From Mycobacterium colombiense (lineage in GTDB: Bacteria; Actinomycetota; Actinomycetes; Mycobacteriales; Mycobacteriaceae), in assembly GCF_001672755.1 (NCBI RefSeq), contig NZ_LZKI01000098.1, positions 1 to 64,000 on the forward strand: 64,000 nt of DNA. The letters run 5' to 3'. Numbering within the stretch: the first letter of the stretch is position 1; each line of letters starts with the position of its first letter. Positions 18,106 to 28,334 of this stretch are shown here, one piece after another. The translations under genes were made by a program, and so were the position numbers. Below the pieces are notes generated by a model. It made no database searches. It was not told the origin of the DNA and saw only the letters and a program-made list of their open reading frames with translations.

Positions 18106-18786
18106 ATGGTGCATCGTCTGGCAACGCGCACGTTCGCCGCGTCGGCTACGGTCGTGGCCCTCGCCTCCTTTGTGCCGGCCGCGCCGGCCAAAGCCGACGT
18201 CGTGGTGTATCCGGGCATGGAAATACGCCAGGACAACCGCGTCTGCACGCTGGGATACGTCGATCCCGGCCTGAAAATCGCGTTCACCGCGGGACACTGC
18301 CGGGGTGGCGGCAGCGGTGTGGTGACGGATCGGGGCGGTGCCGTGATCGGCCGGATGGCGGCGTTCCGGGACAACACCCCCAGCGGAACCACGGTATCCA
18401 CCAGCCAGGTGATCAACGACTACGAAGCGATCGTGCTGGACAACAGCGTCATGGCGAACAACATCCTGCCGGGCGGCCGGCCGCTGGTCTCCGATCCCGG
18501 CCTGACGCTTGCGCCCGGGCAGCCGGTCTGCCATTTCGGCGTGATCACCGGGGAAACCTGCGGGACGGTGGAGAGCGTGAACAACGGTTGGTTCACCATG
18601 TCGCACGGCGTGCAGAGCCATAACGGCGATTCGGGCGGACCGGTGTATCTGGCGCCCAGTGGCGGCCCCGGACAGATCGTCGGGATCTTCAACAGCGTGT
18701 GGGGCGACTTCCCGGCGGCGGTGTCGTGGGGGGCCACTTCGGAGGAGGTCCGTGAGGACCTCGGAGTGCGCGACAACGCGCATTAG
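18106..18786 (+). CDS. Secreted trypsin-like serine protease (Rv1815 homologue)
   Basis: 226-residue exported protein. The signal peptide covers about residues 1-30, ending APAKAD. The mature part has an S1-family catalytic set: H64 in TAGHC, probably D105 in INDYEA, and S176 in NGDSGGP. Cysteine pairs (around residues 47 and 65, and near 140 and 150) fit the disulfides of small chymotrypsin-fold proteases such as alpha-lytic protease, but there is no long pro-domain. The substrate is unknown. ATG at 18106 is chosen because the signal peptide starts there. It ends 6 bases before the convergent nitroreductase-like gene. Confidence 0.85.
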   Translation: MVHRLATRTFAASATVVALASFVPAAPAKADVVVYPGMEIRQDNRVCTLGYVDPGLKIAFTAGHCRGGGSGVVTDRGGAVIGRMAAFRDNTPSGTTVSTSQVINDYEAIVLDNSVMANNILPGGRPLVSDPGLTLAPGQPVCHFGVITGETCGTVESVNNGWFTMSHGVQSHNGDSGGPVYLAPSGGPGQIVGIFNSVWGDFPAAVSWGATSEEVREDLGVRDNAH

Positions 18787-18792
18787 GGGCGG

Positions 18793-19239
18793 TCAGCCCA
18801 CCGGGGTCAGCGCGAACACCGGAATCGAGGGTGCGGCGGCGCGGAACTGCTCGTCGGTGCTGTCCGGGGTCAACCCCGCCACGTAACCCTTGACCTGCCA
18901 ATACCATCTGGCCAGGTAGCGCCGCAGCAGGTCGGGCTTGGCCGCGTCGTCGACCTCGTCGGCCCGTACGCGTCGCCGGTGCCAGCGCGGACCCACCTCG
19001 ACGACGGACGCCGCCCGGACATTGCGCGCCCACTGGGTATTGCCGCGCGGCGAGACCAGGTACTCCACGCCGTCGACGGTCAGCAGGTTGATCACCACCG
19101 CGCGTTGCTTCCCGGTTTTGCGGCCACGGACGCGCAGCGCCCGGGTCCCGGCGATGCTGATTCCCGCCTCGGCGAGCCAGCGGATGACCCCGTTGGCGGC
19201 TCGGGCAACCCGGTTCGGTTCTTCATAGCGGGTGGACAT
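18793..19239 (-). CDS. Ddn-family F420H2-dependent nitroreductase-like protein
   Basis: 148-residue protein of the deazaflavin (F420)-dependent nitroreductase family (DUF385). The family fold is a split beta-barrel that binds F420H2 and reduces quinones or nitro compounds. The characteristic features are RGRKTGKQR, EYLVSPRG and the QWARN motif. The start is at 19239 (MSTRYEEPN), with GAGAGG upstream. It is divergent from the TetR regulator, with 104 bases between the starts carrying two operator-like repeats, so it is the likely target of that regulator. I do not recall this gene next to Rv1816 in M. tuberculosis, so it is an addition or was lost there. Confidence 0.85.
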   Translation of the reverse strand: MSTRYEEPNRVARAANGVIRWLAEAGISIAGTRALRVRGRKTGKQRAVVINLLTVDGVEYLVSPRGNTQWARNVRAASVVEVGPRWHRRRVRADEVDDAAKPDLLRRYLARWYWQVKGYVAGLTPDSTDEQFRAAAPSIPVFALTPVG

Positions 19240-19273
19240 GATGTGGCCTCTCAGCGAATCCTGGTCAAACTTG

Positions 19274-19290
19274 AGAGAGCGGTGCTCTCT
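19274..19290. promoter_or_regulatory. Perfect inverted repeat, likely TetR operator 1
   Basis: AGAGAGC-GGT-GCTCTCT is a perfect 7-bp inverted repeat with a 3-base centre. It lies 35 bases upstream of the nitroreductase-like start and 54 bases upstream of the TetR start, as expected for an operator controlling both divergent genes. Confidence 0.65.
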
Positions 19291-19326
19291 GATTTGAACA
19301 CGCTGCCACAACCCGCCGCCGAAAGC

Positions 19327-19341
19327 AAGAGCGGTGTTCTC
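19327..19341. promoter_or_regulatory. Imperfect second copy of the operator motif
   Basis: AAGAGC-GGT-GTTCTC repeats the centre AGAGCGGTG-TCT of the perfect site about 52 bases away, directly in front of the TetR start. Two copies spaced about five helical turns apart fit cooperative binding or autoregulation. Confidence 0.5.
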
Positions 19342-19343
19342 GG

Positions 19344-20045
19344 TTGTGTCAGACTGGCCGCGTGGGCAAACGCCAGGAATCCCGGGAGCAGATCGAGGCA
19401 CGCATCATCGAGCTCGGTCACCGCCAGCTGGTGGAGCGCGGCGCGGCCGGGTTGTCGGTGCGGGCGATAGCCCGCGACCTGGGCATGGTGTCCTCGGCGG
19501 TGTACCGCTACGTGTCCAGCCGCGACGAACTGCTGACCCTGCTGCTGGTCGACGCCTACTCCGACCTGGCCGATGCCGTGGAGCGCGCCCGCGAGAAGGT
19601 CGGCGACCTGTGGAGCGACGACGTCGTCGCCATCGCGCGGGCGACCCGGGGCTGGGCCGTCGCACACCCGGCGTGCTGGGCCCTGCTGTACGGCAGTCCC
19701 GTCCCCGGATATCACGCGCCGCCCGAGCGCACGGTCGCGGTGGGGACCCGGGTGGTCGCGGCGTTGTTCGACGCGGTGGCGGCCGGAATCGCCACCGGCG
19801 ATATTCGGCTGACGAATGACTTTGCCCCGCAACCGATGTCATCCGACTTCGAACGGATTCGTCACGAGTTCGGGTTCCCCGGTGATGACCGGGTGCTCGC
19901 CAAGTGCTTTTTGCTCTGGGCGGGAGTGCTGGGTGCGATCAGCCTCGAGGTGTTCGGGCAGTACGGCGCCGACACGCTGACCGACCCGGAAACCGTCTTC
20001 GACGCCCAGTTGCGGCTGCTGGTGGATGTCCTGACCCAGCATTGA
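19344..20045 (+). CDS. TetR family transcriptional regulator (Rv1816 homologue)
   Basis: 233-residue regulator. The N-terminal helix-turn-helix (about residues 18-60) contains GLSVRAIARDLGMVSSAVYRY and SRDELLTLL. A large ligand-binding domain of the TetR_C type follows, containing YGSPVPGYHAPP. The sequence is very close to M. tuberculosis Rv1816, including the N-terminal MCQT. The start used is the TTG at 19344; a GTG at 19362 (VGKRQESRE) is the alternative. It is divergent from the Ddn-like gene and probably represses it and itself through the two repeats at 19274 and 19327. The ligand is unknown. Confidence 0.92.
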   Translation: MCQTGRVGKRQESREQIEARIIELGHRQLVERGAAGLSVRAIARDLGMVSSAVYRYVSSRDELLTLLLVDAYSDLADAVERAREKVGDLWSDDVVAIARATRGWAVAHPACWALLYGSPVPGYHAPPERTVAVGTRVVAALFDAVAAGIATGDIRLTNDFAPQPMSSDFERIRHEFGFPGDDRVLAKCFLLWAGVLGAISLEVFGQYGADTLTDPETVFDAQLRLLVDVLTQH

Positions 20046-20075
20046 TGGCTCACGGCGGCTGCGGGCGTAACAAAT

Positions 20076-20089
20076 TAGAACGTGTTCAC
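20076..20089. promoter_or_regulatory. KstR-like operator
   Basis: TAGAACGTGTTCAC contains the palindromic core GAAC-GT-GTTC and fits the TnnAACnnGTT part of the binding pattern of KstR, the cholesterol-catabolism repressor; only the outermost base differs. It lies 90 bases before a VOC gene that is followed by a KstD-like flavoprotein. The match is by eye. Confidence 0.55.
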
Positions 20090-20178
20090 CCGGCTGTTCG
20101 CCGACCGGAAGGGCTCGTCATGGCAAAGTTATTCGGGCCCTTTCTGGCGGCCCCGCGACTGGACTATTCTGCGAGGCG

Positions 20179-20679
20179 ATGACGCTTCCCGTTCAATCGC
20201 CGACGCAGATCGCCTGGGTCACCGCCGACCTCGATGCCACTGAAACGGCCCTCACCGGCCTGTTAGGTGTGCGGAAGTGGGTGCGCATACCCGATGTGCA
20301 CTTTGCTCCGGACGCGTGCAGCTACCATGGCCGGCCCGCCGACTTCTTTGCCAGCATCTCGCTGAGCTACCTCGGCGACATGCAGTTGGAACTGATCCAG
20401 CCGGTCCGCGGCGAGAACATCTATAGTGACTTTTTGTCCGAATGCGGGCCGGGTTTGCACCACATCTGCATGGAGGTCGAAAGCCCCGAGCGACTGGAGG
20501 CAGCGGTGACCGAGGCCGCCGAGCGGGGCGCCGCGGTGGTGCAGCGAGGCGTGATGCCCGGCGGTATCCAATTCGTCTACCTATCGGCGCCGCAGGCGGG
20601 CGTGCCGTATGTGGAGCTCGCGTACGTTTCGCCCGAAATGAGGGCGTTTTACGACTACATCAAACAGGAGCAGCGGTGA
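20179..20679 (+). CDS. VOC (glyoxalase/bleomycin resistance) superfamily protein
   Basis: 166-residue protein made of paired beta-alpha-beta-beta-beta modules of the vicinal oxygen chelate fold. Likely metal ligands are E74 in LELIQP, H94 in GLHHICMEV and the Glu of VELAYV near the end. The usual first His is replaced in TQIAWV. The family includes glyoxalases, epimerases and ring-cleavage dioxygenases, so the reaction cannot be named. The gene is 49 bases upstream of a KstD-like flavoprotein and behind a KstR-like box, which hints at steroid or related catabolism. It ends with AGCGGTGA and shares a transcript with the next gene. Confidence 0.82.
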   Translation: MTLPVQSPTQIAWVTADLDATETALTGLLGVRKWVRIPDVHFAPDACSYHGRPADFFASISLSYLGDMQLELIQPVRGENIYSDFLSECGPGLHHICMEVESPERLEAAVTEAAERGAAVVQRGVMPGGIQFVYLSAPQAGVPYVELAYVSPEMRAFYDYIKQEQR

Positions 20680-20728
20680 GCCGCGTCGGACAAGACGCGG
20701 ACCGCGGCGATGAGGAGGAGTGGCGCCA

Positions 20729-22222
20729 ATGAGCACGGAGATACCGGCAACAGTCAGTGCGGACGGCGTGACCACGTGGTCGGACGACGCCGACGTCGTG
20801 GTGATCGGGTTCGGCATCGCCGGCGGCTGCGCCGCAGTGAGCGCGGCGGCGGCCGGCGCGCGGGTGCTGGTGCTCGAACGCGCGGCCGCGGCGGGCGGCA
20901 CCACTTCGCTTGCCGGGGGCCACTTCTACCTCGGTGGCGGGACCGCGGTGCAGCAGGCAACGGGTCAAGATGATTCCGCCGAGGAGATGTACAAGTATCT
21001 CGTCGAGGTGTCGCGTGAACCCGAACTCGACAAGATCCGCGCCTATTGCGACGGCAGCGTCGAGCATTTCAATTGGCTGGAAGACCTGGGTTTCCAGTTC
21101 GAGCGCAGCTATTACCCGGGCAAAGTCGTCGTCCCGCCGGGCACCGAGGGGCTGAGCTACACCGGCAATGAAAAGGTCTGGCCCTTCTGCGAGAAGGCCA
21201 AGCCCGCACCGCGCGGGCATTCGGTGCCGGTGCCCGGCGAATTGGGTGGCGCCAGCATGGTCGTCGACCTGCTCCTCAAGCGCGCCGACACCCTGGGCGT
21301 GCAGATCCGCTACGAGACCGGGGTCACCAACCTGGTCACCGACGACGACGGCGCCGTTATCGGCGTCGCGTGGAAGCATTTCACCGAAACCGGTGCCATC
21401 AAGGCCAAGTCCGTCATCATCGCGGCGGGCGGATTCGCGATGAACCCGGAGATGGTCGCCGAGCACACGCCCGCGCTGGGCCAGGAGCGACGCACCAAAC
21501 ATCACGGCATGGTGGCGCCCTACATCCTGGGCAATCCCAACGACGACGGGCTGGGCATCCGGATGGGCGTGTCGGCGGGCGGCGCGACCAAAAACATGGA
21601 CGAGCTGTTCATCACCGCCGCGGCCTACCCGCCCGAGGTTCTGCTGACCGGTGTGATCGTCAACAAGGACGGCCAGCGGTTCGTCACCGAGGACTCCTAC
21701 CACTCGCGCACTTCGGCTTTCGTGCTGGAGCAGCCCGAGCAGACGGCGTACCTGATCGTCGACGAGGCGCACACCGAGATGCCGGCCATGCCGCTGATCC
21801 GATTCCTCGACGGGTACGAGACCATCGCGGAAATGGAAGCGGCGCTTGGCATTCCGGAGGGCAACCTCGCGGCCACGCTGGATCGCTACAACAAGCACGC
21901 CGCCGCGGGCGAGGATCCCGATTTCCATAAGCAGCCGGAATTCCTTGCGCCCCAAGATAATGGCCCCTGGGCGGTGTTCGACCTGTCGCTGGGACGGGCG
22001 ATGTACTCGGGATTCACCATCGGCGGCCTGGCGGTGACCGTCGACGGCGAGGTGCAGCGGGCCGACGGCAGCGTGGTGCCCGGTTTGTACGCCGCGGGCG
22101 CCTGCGCGTCCAACCTCGCCCAGGACGGCAAGGGGTACGCCAGCGGGACACAGCTGGGCGAGGGGTCCTTCTTCGGGCGTCGCGCCGGAGCGCACGCGGC
22201 CAAGCGGGCCGGGGGAGCGTAG
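20729..22222 (+). CDS. FAD-binding oxidoreductase, KstD/fumarate reductase-like (Rv1817 homologue)
   Basis: 497-residue flavoprotein. The N-terminal dinucleotide fold VIGFGIAGGCAAVSA (about residues 23-38) precedes the FAD-binding stretch GGTTSLAGGHFYLGGGT. The C-terminal FAD motif is GLYAAGACASNLAQDGKGYASG. The overall layout is that of 3-ketosteroid-delta-1-dehydrogenases and flavocytochrome c fumarate reductases. ATG at 20729 follows a strong GAGGAGGAG site. It is the second gene behind the KstR-like box. Substrate is not established. It is convergent with bacA with only 3 bases between the stops. Confidence 0.88.
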   Translation: MSTEIPATVSADGVTTWSDDADVVVIGFGIAGGCAAVSAAAAGARVLVLERAAAAGGTTSLAGGHFYLGGGTAVQQATGQDDSAEEMYKYLVEVSREPELDKIRAYCDGSVEHFNWLEDLGFQFERSYYPGKVVVPPGTEGLSYTGNEKVWPFCEKAKPAPRGHSVPVPGELGGASMVVDLLLKRADTLGVQIRYETGVTNLVTDDDGAVIGVAWKHFTETGAIKAKSVIIAAGGFAMNPEMVAEHTPALGQERRTKHHGMVAPYILGNPNDDGLGIRMGVSAGGATKNMDELFITAAAYPPEVLLTGVIVNKDGQRFVTEDSYHSRTSAFVLEQPEQTAYLIVDEAHTEMPAMPLIRFLDGYETIAEMEAALGIPEGNLAATLDRYNKHAAAGEDPDFHKQPEFLAPQDNGPWAVFDLSLGRAMYSGFTIGGLAVTVDGEVQRADGSVVPGLYAAGACASNLAQDGKGYASGTQLGEGSFFGRRAGAHAAKRAGGA

Positions 22223-22225
22223 GCG

Positions 22226-24145
22226 CTAGACCTGCGCGGGTTCCTTCTCGACCGGGCCCAATTGCCAGGGGCCGCCGCCCAGCAGGTGCAGCTGCTGCTC
22301 GTGGTGCTGCTCGACGGTGGGCCGGTGGCTCACGCTGACCATGACACACTCCGGCAGCTCGGACCGAACCAATTGATACAGCGCGAATTCCAGGCCTTCG
22401 TCCAACGCGGAGGTGGCCTCGTCGAGGAAGACCGCCTTCGGTTTGGTGAGCAGGATGCGCGCGAAGGCGACGCGCTGCTGCTCGCCGGGCGACAGCACCT
22501 TGGCCCAATCGTGGTCTTCGTCCAGCCGGTTTGTCAGCGGCGCCAGCGCAACCTTGGTGAGCACGTCGTGCAACTGCTCATCGGAAATGTCGTCCGGCGA
22601 ATTCGGATAGGCCACCACGGTGCGCAGGTTGCCGAGCGGCACATACGGCAGCTGTGACAAGAACATCGTCGCGTTCTCGCCGTCCGGGCGGCACAGGGTT
22701 CCCGAGGCGTACGGCCACAGTTCGGCCAGGCTGCGCAGCAGCGTCGTCTTGCCGGCCCCGGAGCGGCCGGTGATCACCAGCGTGTCGCCGTCGTCGAGCT
22801 GGATGTCCAGCGAGTCGACCAGTTGGTCGCCCTCCGGCGTGCGCACCTCGATGCCGCGAAGTTCGACCGCCGTCTCTTCACTGGGTTTGACGAGAATGGC
22901 CGGCAGCGCGCGGCCCTTGCTGTTGGCGTCCACCAGCCCGTGCAATCGGATGATCGCGGCCCGGAAGGAGGCGAACGCGTCGTAGTTGTTGCGGAAGAAC
23001 GACAACGACTCCTCGATCTGCCCGAAGGCCACCGCGGTCTGGGTGACATCGCCGAAGTGAATCCGGCCGGCGAACAACCGCGGCGCCTGAATCACCCAGG
23101 GCAGCGGAACGATCGCCTGGGTCATCGACCAGTTCCATCCGTTGAAGATGATGGTCCGGCGAACGAATTTGCGGTAGTTGTCGATGATCGGCGTGAACCG
23201 GCGCCACAGCTGTCGGCGCTCGACCCGTTCACCGCGGTAGAAGCCGACCGCCTCGGCCGCATCGCGCAAGCGGACCAGCGCGTAACGGAATGCCGCATTG
23301 AGCTTCTCGTTGTTGAAGCTGAGCCAGATCAACGGCCGCCCGAGCCAGAAAGCGACCACCGTGGCCACCAGCACGTAGACCAACACCACCCAGAACATGG
23401 CACGCGGCAGGTTGACGCCGGCAACGGTCAGGTCGCCGGACAGATTCCACAGGATCGCGGCGAACGAGATCACCGAGGCCATCGCGTTGACGGCTCCGAA
23501 GAGCAACGTGTTGGTCGTACCGTTGGTCGGGGCGTTCGGAGTGCCACCGGCGTTGGCGGTGAAGATGTCGATGTCCTGCTGGATGCGCTGGTCGGGGTTG
23601 TCGATGGTGTTGTCGATGAACAGGTCCCGGTAGTACGCCCTGCCACCGAGCCAGTCGTCGGTGAGGTTGCCGGTCAGCCAGACCCGCCAGGCGATCACGA
23701 AGCGCTGGGTCAGGTAGATGTCCGCCATGACCCGGATAACGAATATCGTCGCGAGCAGGATGAAGATCGCGATCGACACCCAAAAGCCATGAACCCCAGA
23801 CTGTTTGACTTTGTCATCGCCCGCGGCCATGCCTTGCACCGCTATCTGCACCGCCGTGCTCAAGTCGTTGGACTGATAGCTGAGTAACACATTGAGGCGC
23901 ACGGACAGGACCACCGAGAACAGCAAGACACCGAGCATCAGCCAGACCTTGATGCTCGCCGAGCCGACGAAGTATCCCCGGGTGATCCGCCAGAACTGCT
24001 GACCCCACGGGGTGAGGTAGCGCAAGGCGACCAGCACAACCAGGAGGCAGACGGCGCCGATCACCCACGCGATGGCCAGCCACCGCAACGAATCCATGGT
24101 TGCCGCCGACCAGTCGATCGATGGCGTGAACGGCTTCGGACCCAC
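22226..24145 (-). CDS. bacA: BacA-type ABC transporter (Rv1819c), vitamin B12 and hydrophilic solute importer
   Basis: 639-residue membrane protein that fuses an SbmA/BacA-like six-helix transmembrane domain (residues 1-340) to an ABC ATPase domain. The M. tuberculosis protein of identical length imports cobalamin, bleomycin and antimicrobial peptides and forms a large water-filled cavity. ATPase motifs are Walker A GRSGAGKT (460-467), signature LSPGEQQR, Walker B VFLDEATS with D575/E576, and the switch His in SHRP. The start at 24145 ([12 protein letters not shown]) has GGAGGG upstream. It is divergent from ilvG with 93 bases between. Confidence 0.95.
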   Translation of the reverse strand: MGPKPFTPSIDWSAATMDSLRWLAIAWVIGAVCLLVVLVALRYLTPWGQQFWRITRGYFVGSASIKVWLMLGVLLFSVVLSVRLNVLLSYQSNDLSTAVQIAVQGMAAGDDKVKQSGVHGFWVSIAIFILLATIFVIRVMADIYLTQRFVIAWRVWLTGNLTDDWLGGRAYYRDLFIDNTIDNPDQRIQQDIDIFTANAGGTPNAPTNGTTNTLLFGAVNAMASVISFAAILWNLSGDLTVAGVNLPRAMFWVVLVYVLVATVVAFWLGRPLIWLSFNNEKLNAAFRYALVRLRDAAEAVGFYRGERVERRQLWRRFTPIIDNYRKFVRRTIIFNGWNWSMTQAIVPLPWVIQAPRLFAGRIHFGDVTQTAVAFGQIEESLSFFRNNYDAFASFRAAIIRLHGLVDANSKGRALPAILVKPSEETAVELRGIEVRTPEGDQLVDSLDIQLDDGDTLVITGRSGAGKTTLLRSLAELWPYASGTLCRPDGENATMFLSQLPYVPLGNLRTVVAYPNSPDDISDEQLHDVLTKVALAPLTNRLDEDHDWAKVLSPGEQQRVAFARILLTKPKAVFLDEATSALDEGLEFALYQLVRSELPECVMVSVSHRPTVEQHHEQQLHLLGGGPWQLGPVEKEPAQV

Positions 24146-24238
24146 GGTCGGTCCCTCCTTAACGAGGCGGTGGTCGGACTCTCCTCAACTTCAAATCCTT
24201 CGGCGAAGGTACCCGACGGATCTGGTTAGGCTGCGGTC

Positions 24239-25882
24239 ATGACTACCGACGCCATCCCCGCACAAACATTGCACGCCGGCCGACTTGTCGCGCGGCGCCT
24301 GCGGGCCAGCGGCGTCGACACCGTCTTCACGCTGTCCGGCGGCCACCTGTTCTCCATCTACGACGGGTGCCGCGCCGAGGGCATCCGGCTGATCGACACG
24401 CGTCATGAGCAGACCGCGACGTTCGCCGCCGAGGGATGGTCGAAGGTGACGCGGTCGCCGGGCGTGGCCGCGCTGACCGCGGGACCTGGCATCACCAATG
24501 GGATGAGCGCGATGGCGGCGGCGCAGCAGAACCAATCGCCGCTGGTGGTGCTGGGTGGACGGGCACCGGCGCAGCGCTGGGGCATGGGCTCGCTGCAGGA
24601 GATCGACCACGTGCCGTTCGTGGCACCGCTGGCCCGCTTCGCCGCCACCGCGCAGTCGGCCGACGACGCCGGCCGGCTCGTCGACGACGCGCTGCGCGCG
24701 GCGGTCGGGGCGCCGTCGGGCGTGGGGTTCGTCGACTTCCCGATGGACCACGCGTTCTCCATGTCCGACGACGACGGCCGGCCCGGCGCCCTCGTCGACC
24801 TGCCGCCGGGCCCGGCACCCGACGGCCAAGCGCTGGGCCGCGCCGCCGCGCTGCTGTCCGCGGCGCAGCGGCCGGTGATCATGGCAGGCACCAACGTCTG
24901 GTGGGGGCGCGGGGAAGCGGCCCTGCTGCGCCTTGCCGAGGAACTCCAGATCCCGGTGCTGATGAACGGGATGGCGCGCGGTGCCGTTCCCGCCGATCAT
25001 CCGTTGGCGTTCTCCCGCGTTCGCGGAAAAGCGTTGGGGGAGGCCGACGTTGCGCTGATCGTCGGGGTGCCGATGGATTTCCGGCTCGGCTTCGGCGCGG
25101 TGTTCGGGGAGCAGACCCAGCTCATCGTGGCGGACCGGGTCGAGCCCGAACGCCGCCATCCGCGGCCGGTGCAGGCCGAGCTCTACGGCGACCTGTTGAC
25201 GATCCTCGCGGCCCTGGCCCCCGCGACGGGGACCGACCACCGGGACTGGATCGGCGAACTGCGAACCGCCGAGACCGCGTCGCGCGCCAAAGAGAAGGCC
25301 GAGCTGGCCGACGACCGGATCCCGCTGCATCCCATGCGGGTGTATGCGGAGCTCGCACCCATGCTGGATCGCGACGCGATCATCGTGATCGACGCCGGTG
25401 ATTTCGGGTCGTACGCGGGGCGGGTGATCGACAGCTATCTACCGGGGTGCTGGCTGGACAGCGGCCCCTTCGGCTGCCTGGGGTCGGGCCCCGGCTACGC
25501 GCTGGCCGCCAAGCTGGCCCACCCGGACCGTCAGGTGGTGCTGCTGCAGGGCGACGGCGCCTTCGGCTTCAGCGGCATGGAATGGGACACCCTGGTCCGG
25601 CACAACGTGCCCGTCGTGTCCGTGATCGGCAACAACGGCATCTGGGGGCTCGAACACCACCCGATGAAAGCTCTCTACGGCTATTCGGTGGTGGCCGAGC
25701 TGCGCCCGGGGACGCGCTACGACGAGGTGGCGCGCGCCCTGGGCGGCCACGGCGAACTGGTCTCCGCGCCCGGCGAACTGCGGCCCGCGCTGGAACGCGC
25801 CCTCGCCAGCGGGCTGCCCGCCGTCGTCAATGTGCTCACCGACCCCGACGTCGCATATCCACGCCGCTCGAACCTCGCCTGA
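24239..25882 (+). CDS. ilvG: IlvG, thiamine-diphosphate-dependent acetolactate synthase-like enzyme
   Basis: 547-residue enzyme of the acetolactate synthase/oxalyl-CoA decarboxylase class, the same length as M. tuberculosis IlvG. The N-terminal TPP pyrimidine domain carries the catalytic Glu in [12 protein letters not shown] (about residue 60). The C-terminal PP domain has the metal/TPP motif [12 protein letters not shown] ending NNGIWG. It lacks a partner small subunit here. The main branched-chain synthase in mycobacteria is IlvB, so the true substrate may differ (oxalyl-CoA or 2-hydroxyacyl-CoA lyase activity is possible). It has its own promoter region against divergent bacA. Confidence 0.9.
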   Translation: MTTDAIPAQTLHAGRLVARRLRASGVDTVFTLSGGHLFSIYDGCRAEGIRLIDTRHEQTATFAAEGWSKVTRSPGVAALTAGPGITNGMSAMAAAQQNQSPLVVLGGRAPAQRWGMGSLQEIDHVPFVAPLARFAATAQSADDAGRLVDDALRAAVGAPSGVGFVDFPMDHAFSMSDDDGRPGALVDLPPGPAPDGQALGRAAALLSAAQRPVIMAGTNVWWGRGEAALLRLAEELQIPVLMNGMARGAVPADHPLAFSRVRGKALGEADVALIVGVPMDFRLGFGAVFGEQTQLIVADRVEPERRHPRPVQAELYGDLLTILAALAPATGTDHRDWIGELRTAETASRAKEKAELADDRIPLHPMRVYAELAPMLDRDAIIVIDAGDFGSYAGRVIDSYLPGCWLDSGPFGCLGSGPGYALAAKLAHPDRQVVLLQGDGAFGFSGMEWDTLVRHNVPVVSVIGNNGIWGLEHHPMKALYGYSVVAELRPGTRYDEVARALGGHGELVSAPGELRPALERALASGLPAVVNVLTDPDVAYPRRSNLA

Positions 25883-25951
25883 GCGCGTGCGGCCCGCGGT
25901 GTCGCCCACTGGCTTGAGCCCGCGCGGGAAGTCACCGCGTACCGTTGACCT

Positions 25952-28282
25952 GTGCCTAAGACGACCCGCGCTCAACCCGGCCGGCTGAGCAGCCGCTTTT
26001 GGAAGCTGCTCGGCGCCAGCACCGAAAAGGACCGCAGCCGCTCCCTCACCCAGGTCAGCGACTCGTCGGAGTACAACGACGAGGCGGCCGGGCTGACCGA
26101 CGAGCAGCTACGCAAGGCGGCCGGGCTGCTCAACCTCGAGGACCTGGCGGATTCCGAGGACTCCCCGCAGTTCCTCGCCATCGCGCGCGAGGCGGCCGAG
26201 CGGGCCAGCGGGCTGCGGCCGTTCGATGTGCAGCTGCTGGGCGCGTTACGGATGCTGGCCGGCGACGTCATCGAGATGGCCACCGGTGAGGGCAAGACCC
26301 TCGCGGGCGCGATCGCCGCGGCCGGGTACGCGCTGGCCGGGCGGCACGTGCACGTCGTGACCATCAACGACTATCTGGCCCGCCGCGACGCGGAATGGAT
26401 GGGCCCCGTCATCGAGGCCATGGGCCTGACCGTCGGCTGGATCACCGCCGAGTCCACCAGCGAGGAACGCCGGGCCGCCTACGGCTGCGACGTCACCTAC
26501 GCCTCGGTCAACGAGATCGGCTTCGACGTGCTGCGCGATCAGCTGGTGACCGACGTCGCCGACCTGGTGTCGCCCAACCCCGACGTGGCCCTGATCGACG
26601 AGGCCGACTCGGTGCTGGTCGACGAGGCGCTGGTGCCGCTGGTGCTGGCGGGCACCACGCACCGCGAGACGCCGCGGCTGGAGATCATCGAGCTGGCCGG
26701 CCAGCTGGAGGCCGCCACCGATTACGACACCGACGCCGACAGCCGCAACGTGCACCTGACCGAGGTCGGTGCCCGCAAGGTCGAAAAGGCGCTCGGCGGC
26801 ATCGACCTGTACTCCGAGGAACACGTCGTCACCACCCTGACCGAGATCAACGTCGCGCTGCACGCGCACGTGCTGCTGCAGCGCGACGTGCACTACATCG
26901 TCCGCGACGACGCGGTGCACCTGATCAACGCCGCGCGCGGGCGCATCGCGCAGCTGCAGCGCTGGCCGGACGGTCTGCAGGCCGCGGTCGAGGCCAAGGA
27001 GGGCATCGAGACCACCGAAACGGGCGAGGTGCTGGACACCATCACGGTGCAGGCGCTGATCAACCGCTACGCGACGGTCTGCGGCATGACCGGCACGGCG
27101 CTGGCGGCCGGCGAGCAGCTGCGCCAGTTCTACAAGCTCGGCGTCTCACCGATTCCGCCGAATGAGCCCAACATTCGCGAAGACGAGTCGGACCGGGTGT
27201 ACATCACCGCCGCGGCCAAGAACGACGCGATCGTCGCGCACATCGCCGAGGTGAACGAGACCGGGCAGCCGGTGCTGGTGGGCACCCGCGACGTGGCCGA
27301 ATCCGAGGAGCTGCACGAGCGGCTGCTGCGCCGCGGCGTGCCCGCGGTGGTGCTGAACGCGAAAAACGACGCCGAGGAAGCCCAGGTGATCGCCGAGGCA
27401 GGCAAGTTCGGCGTGGTCACCGTCTCGACGCAGATGGCCGGGCGCGGCACGGACATCCGCCTCGGTGGCTCCGATGAAGCCGACCACGACCGGGTCGCCG
27501 AGCTGGGCGGGCTGCACGTCGTCGGAACCGGGCGGCACCACACCCAGCGCCTGGACAACCAGCTGCGCGGCCGCGCCGGCCGTCAGGGCGACCCGGGGTC
27601 GTCCGTCTTCTTCTCCAGTTGGGAAGACGACGTCGTCGCCGCCAACCTCGACCACAACAAGCTGCCGACCCAGACCGACGAGGACGGCAGGATCGTCAGC
27701 CCGAAGGCGGCGGGCCTGCTCGACCACGCCCAGCGCGTGGCCGAGGGCCGCATGCTGGACGTGCACGCGAACACCTGGCGGTACAACCAGTTGATCGCCC
27801 AGCAGCGGGCCATCATCGTTGATCGACGTAACACGTTGCTGCGCAACGCCACCGCGCGCGAGGAACTTGCCGAGCTGGCGCCCAAGCGCTACGAGGAGCT
27901 GGCCGAGACCGAAGGAATCTCCGAAGAGCGCCTGGAGACGATCTGCCGGCAGATCATGCTGTATCACCTGGACCGCGGCTGGGCCGACCATCTGGCGTAT
28001 CTGGCCGACATCCGCGAGAGCATCCACCTGCGGGCGCTGGGTCGGCAGAATCCGCTGGACGAGTTCCACCGGTTGGCGGTCGACGCGTTCGCGTCGCTGG
28101 CCGCGGACGCGATCGAGGCGGCGCAGCAGACGTTCGAAACCGCGAACGTGCTCGAAGAGGAGCCCGGGCTGGACCTGTCCAAGCTGGCGCGCCCGACGTC
28201 GACGTGGACCTACATGGTCAACGACAACCCGCTGTCGGACGACACGCTGACCACCCTGAGCCTGCCCGGGGTCTTCCGCTGA
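25952..28282 (+). CDS. secA2: SecA2, accessory preprotein translocase ATPase
   Basis: 776-residue ATPase of the mycobacterial accessory Sec pathway. It exports a subset of proteins, including virulence factors and superoxide dismutase. Visible features are Walker A GEGKT (112-116), the DEAD-type Walker [25 protein letters not shown], and the IRA helix region near [23 protein letters not shown]. It lacks the C-terminal zinc-binding tail of SecA1, as expected for SecA2. The GTG start at 25952 gives [21 protein letters not shown], which the family supports. Confidence 0.96.
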   Translation: MPKTTRAQPGRLSSRFWKLLGASTEKDRSRSLTQVSDSSEYNDEAAGLTDEQLRKAAGLLNLEDLADSEDSPQFLAIAREAAERASGLRPFDVQLLGALRMLAGDVIEMATGEGKTLAGAIAAAGYALAGRHVHVVTINDYLARRDAEWMGPVIEAMGLTVGWITAESTSEERRAAYGCDVTYASVNEIGFDVLRDQLVTDVADLVSPNPDVALIDEADSVLVDEALVPLVLAGTTHRETPRLEIIELAGQLEAATDYDTDADSRNVHLTEVGARKVEKALGGIDLYSEEHVVTTLTEINVALHAHVLLQRDVHYIVRDDAVHLINAARGRIAQLQRWPDGLQAAVEAKEGIETTETGEVLDTITVQALINRYATVCGMTGTALAAGEQLRQFYKLGVSPIPPNEPNIREDESDRVYITAAAKNDAIVAHIAEVNETGQPVLVGTRDVAESEELHERLLRRGVPAVVLNAKNDAEEAQVIAEAGKFGVVTVSTQMAGRGTDIRLGGSDEADHDRVAELGGLHVVGTGRHHTQRLDNQLRGRAGRQGDPGSSVFFSSWEDDVVAANLDHNKLPTQTDEDGRIVSPKAAGLLDHAQRVAEGRMLDVHANTWRYNQLIAQQRAIIVDRRNTLLRNATAREELAELAPKRYEELAETEGISEERLETICRQIMLYHLDRGWADHLAYLADIRESIHLRALGRQNPLDEFHRLAVDAFASLAADAIEAAQQTFETANVLEEEPGLDLSKLARPTSTWTYMVNDNPLSDDTLTTLSLPGVFR

Positions 28283-28334
28283 GCCCGAGTGCGCGGCAAG
28301 CCGCGCAACCGCCGTTGGGCTAATGTCACGGCTC

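Noticed and set aside
20660..22195. A 511-codon open frame on the minus strand opposite the KstD-like flavoprotein
   Set aside because: It mirrors the GC-rich codon pattern of the plus-strand gene, is rich in His/Arg/Gly, and has no domain. The plus-strand product has clear FAD motifs. Similar antisense frames at 8746-10281, 28630-29970, 35889-37667 and 43806-44957 were rejected for the same reason.
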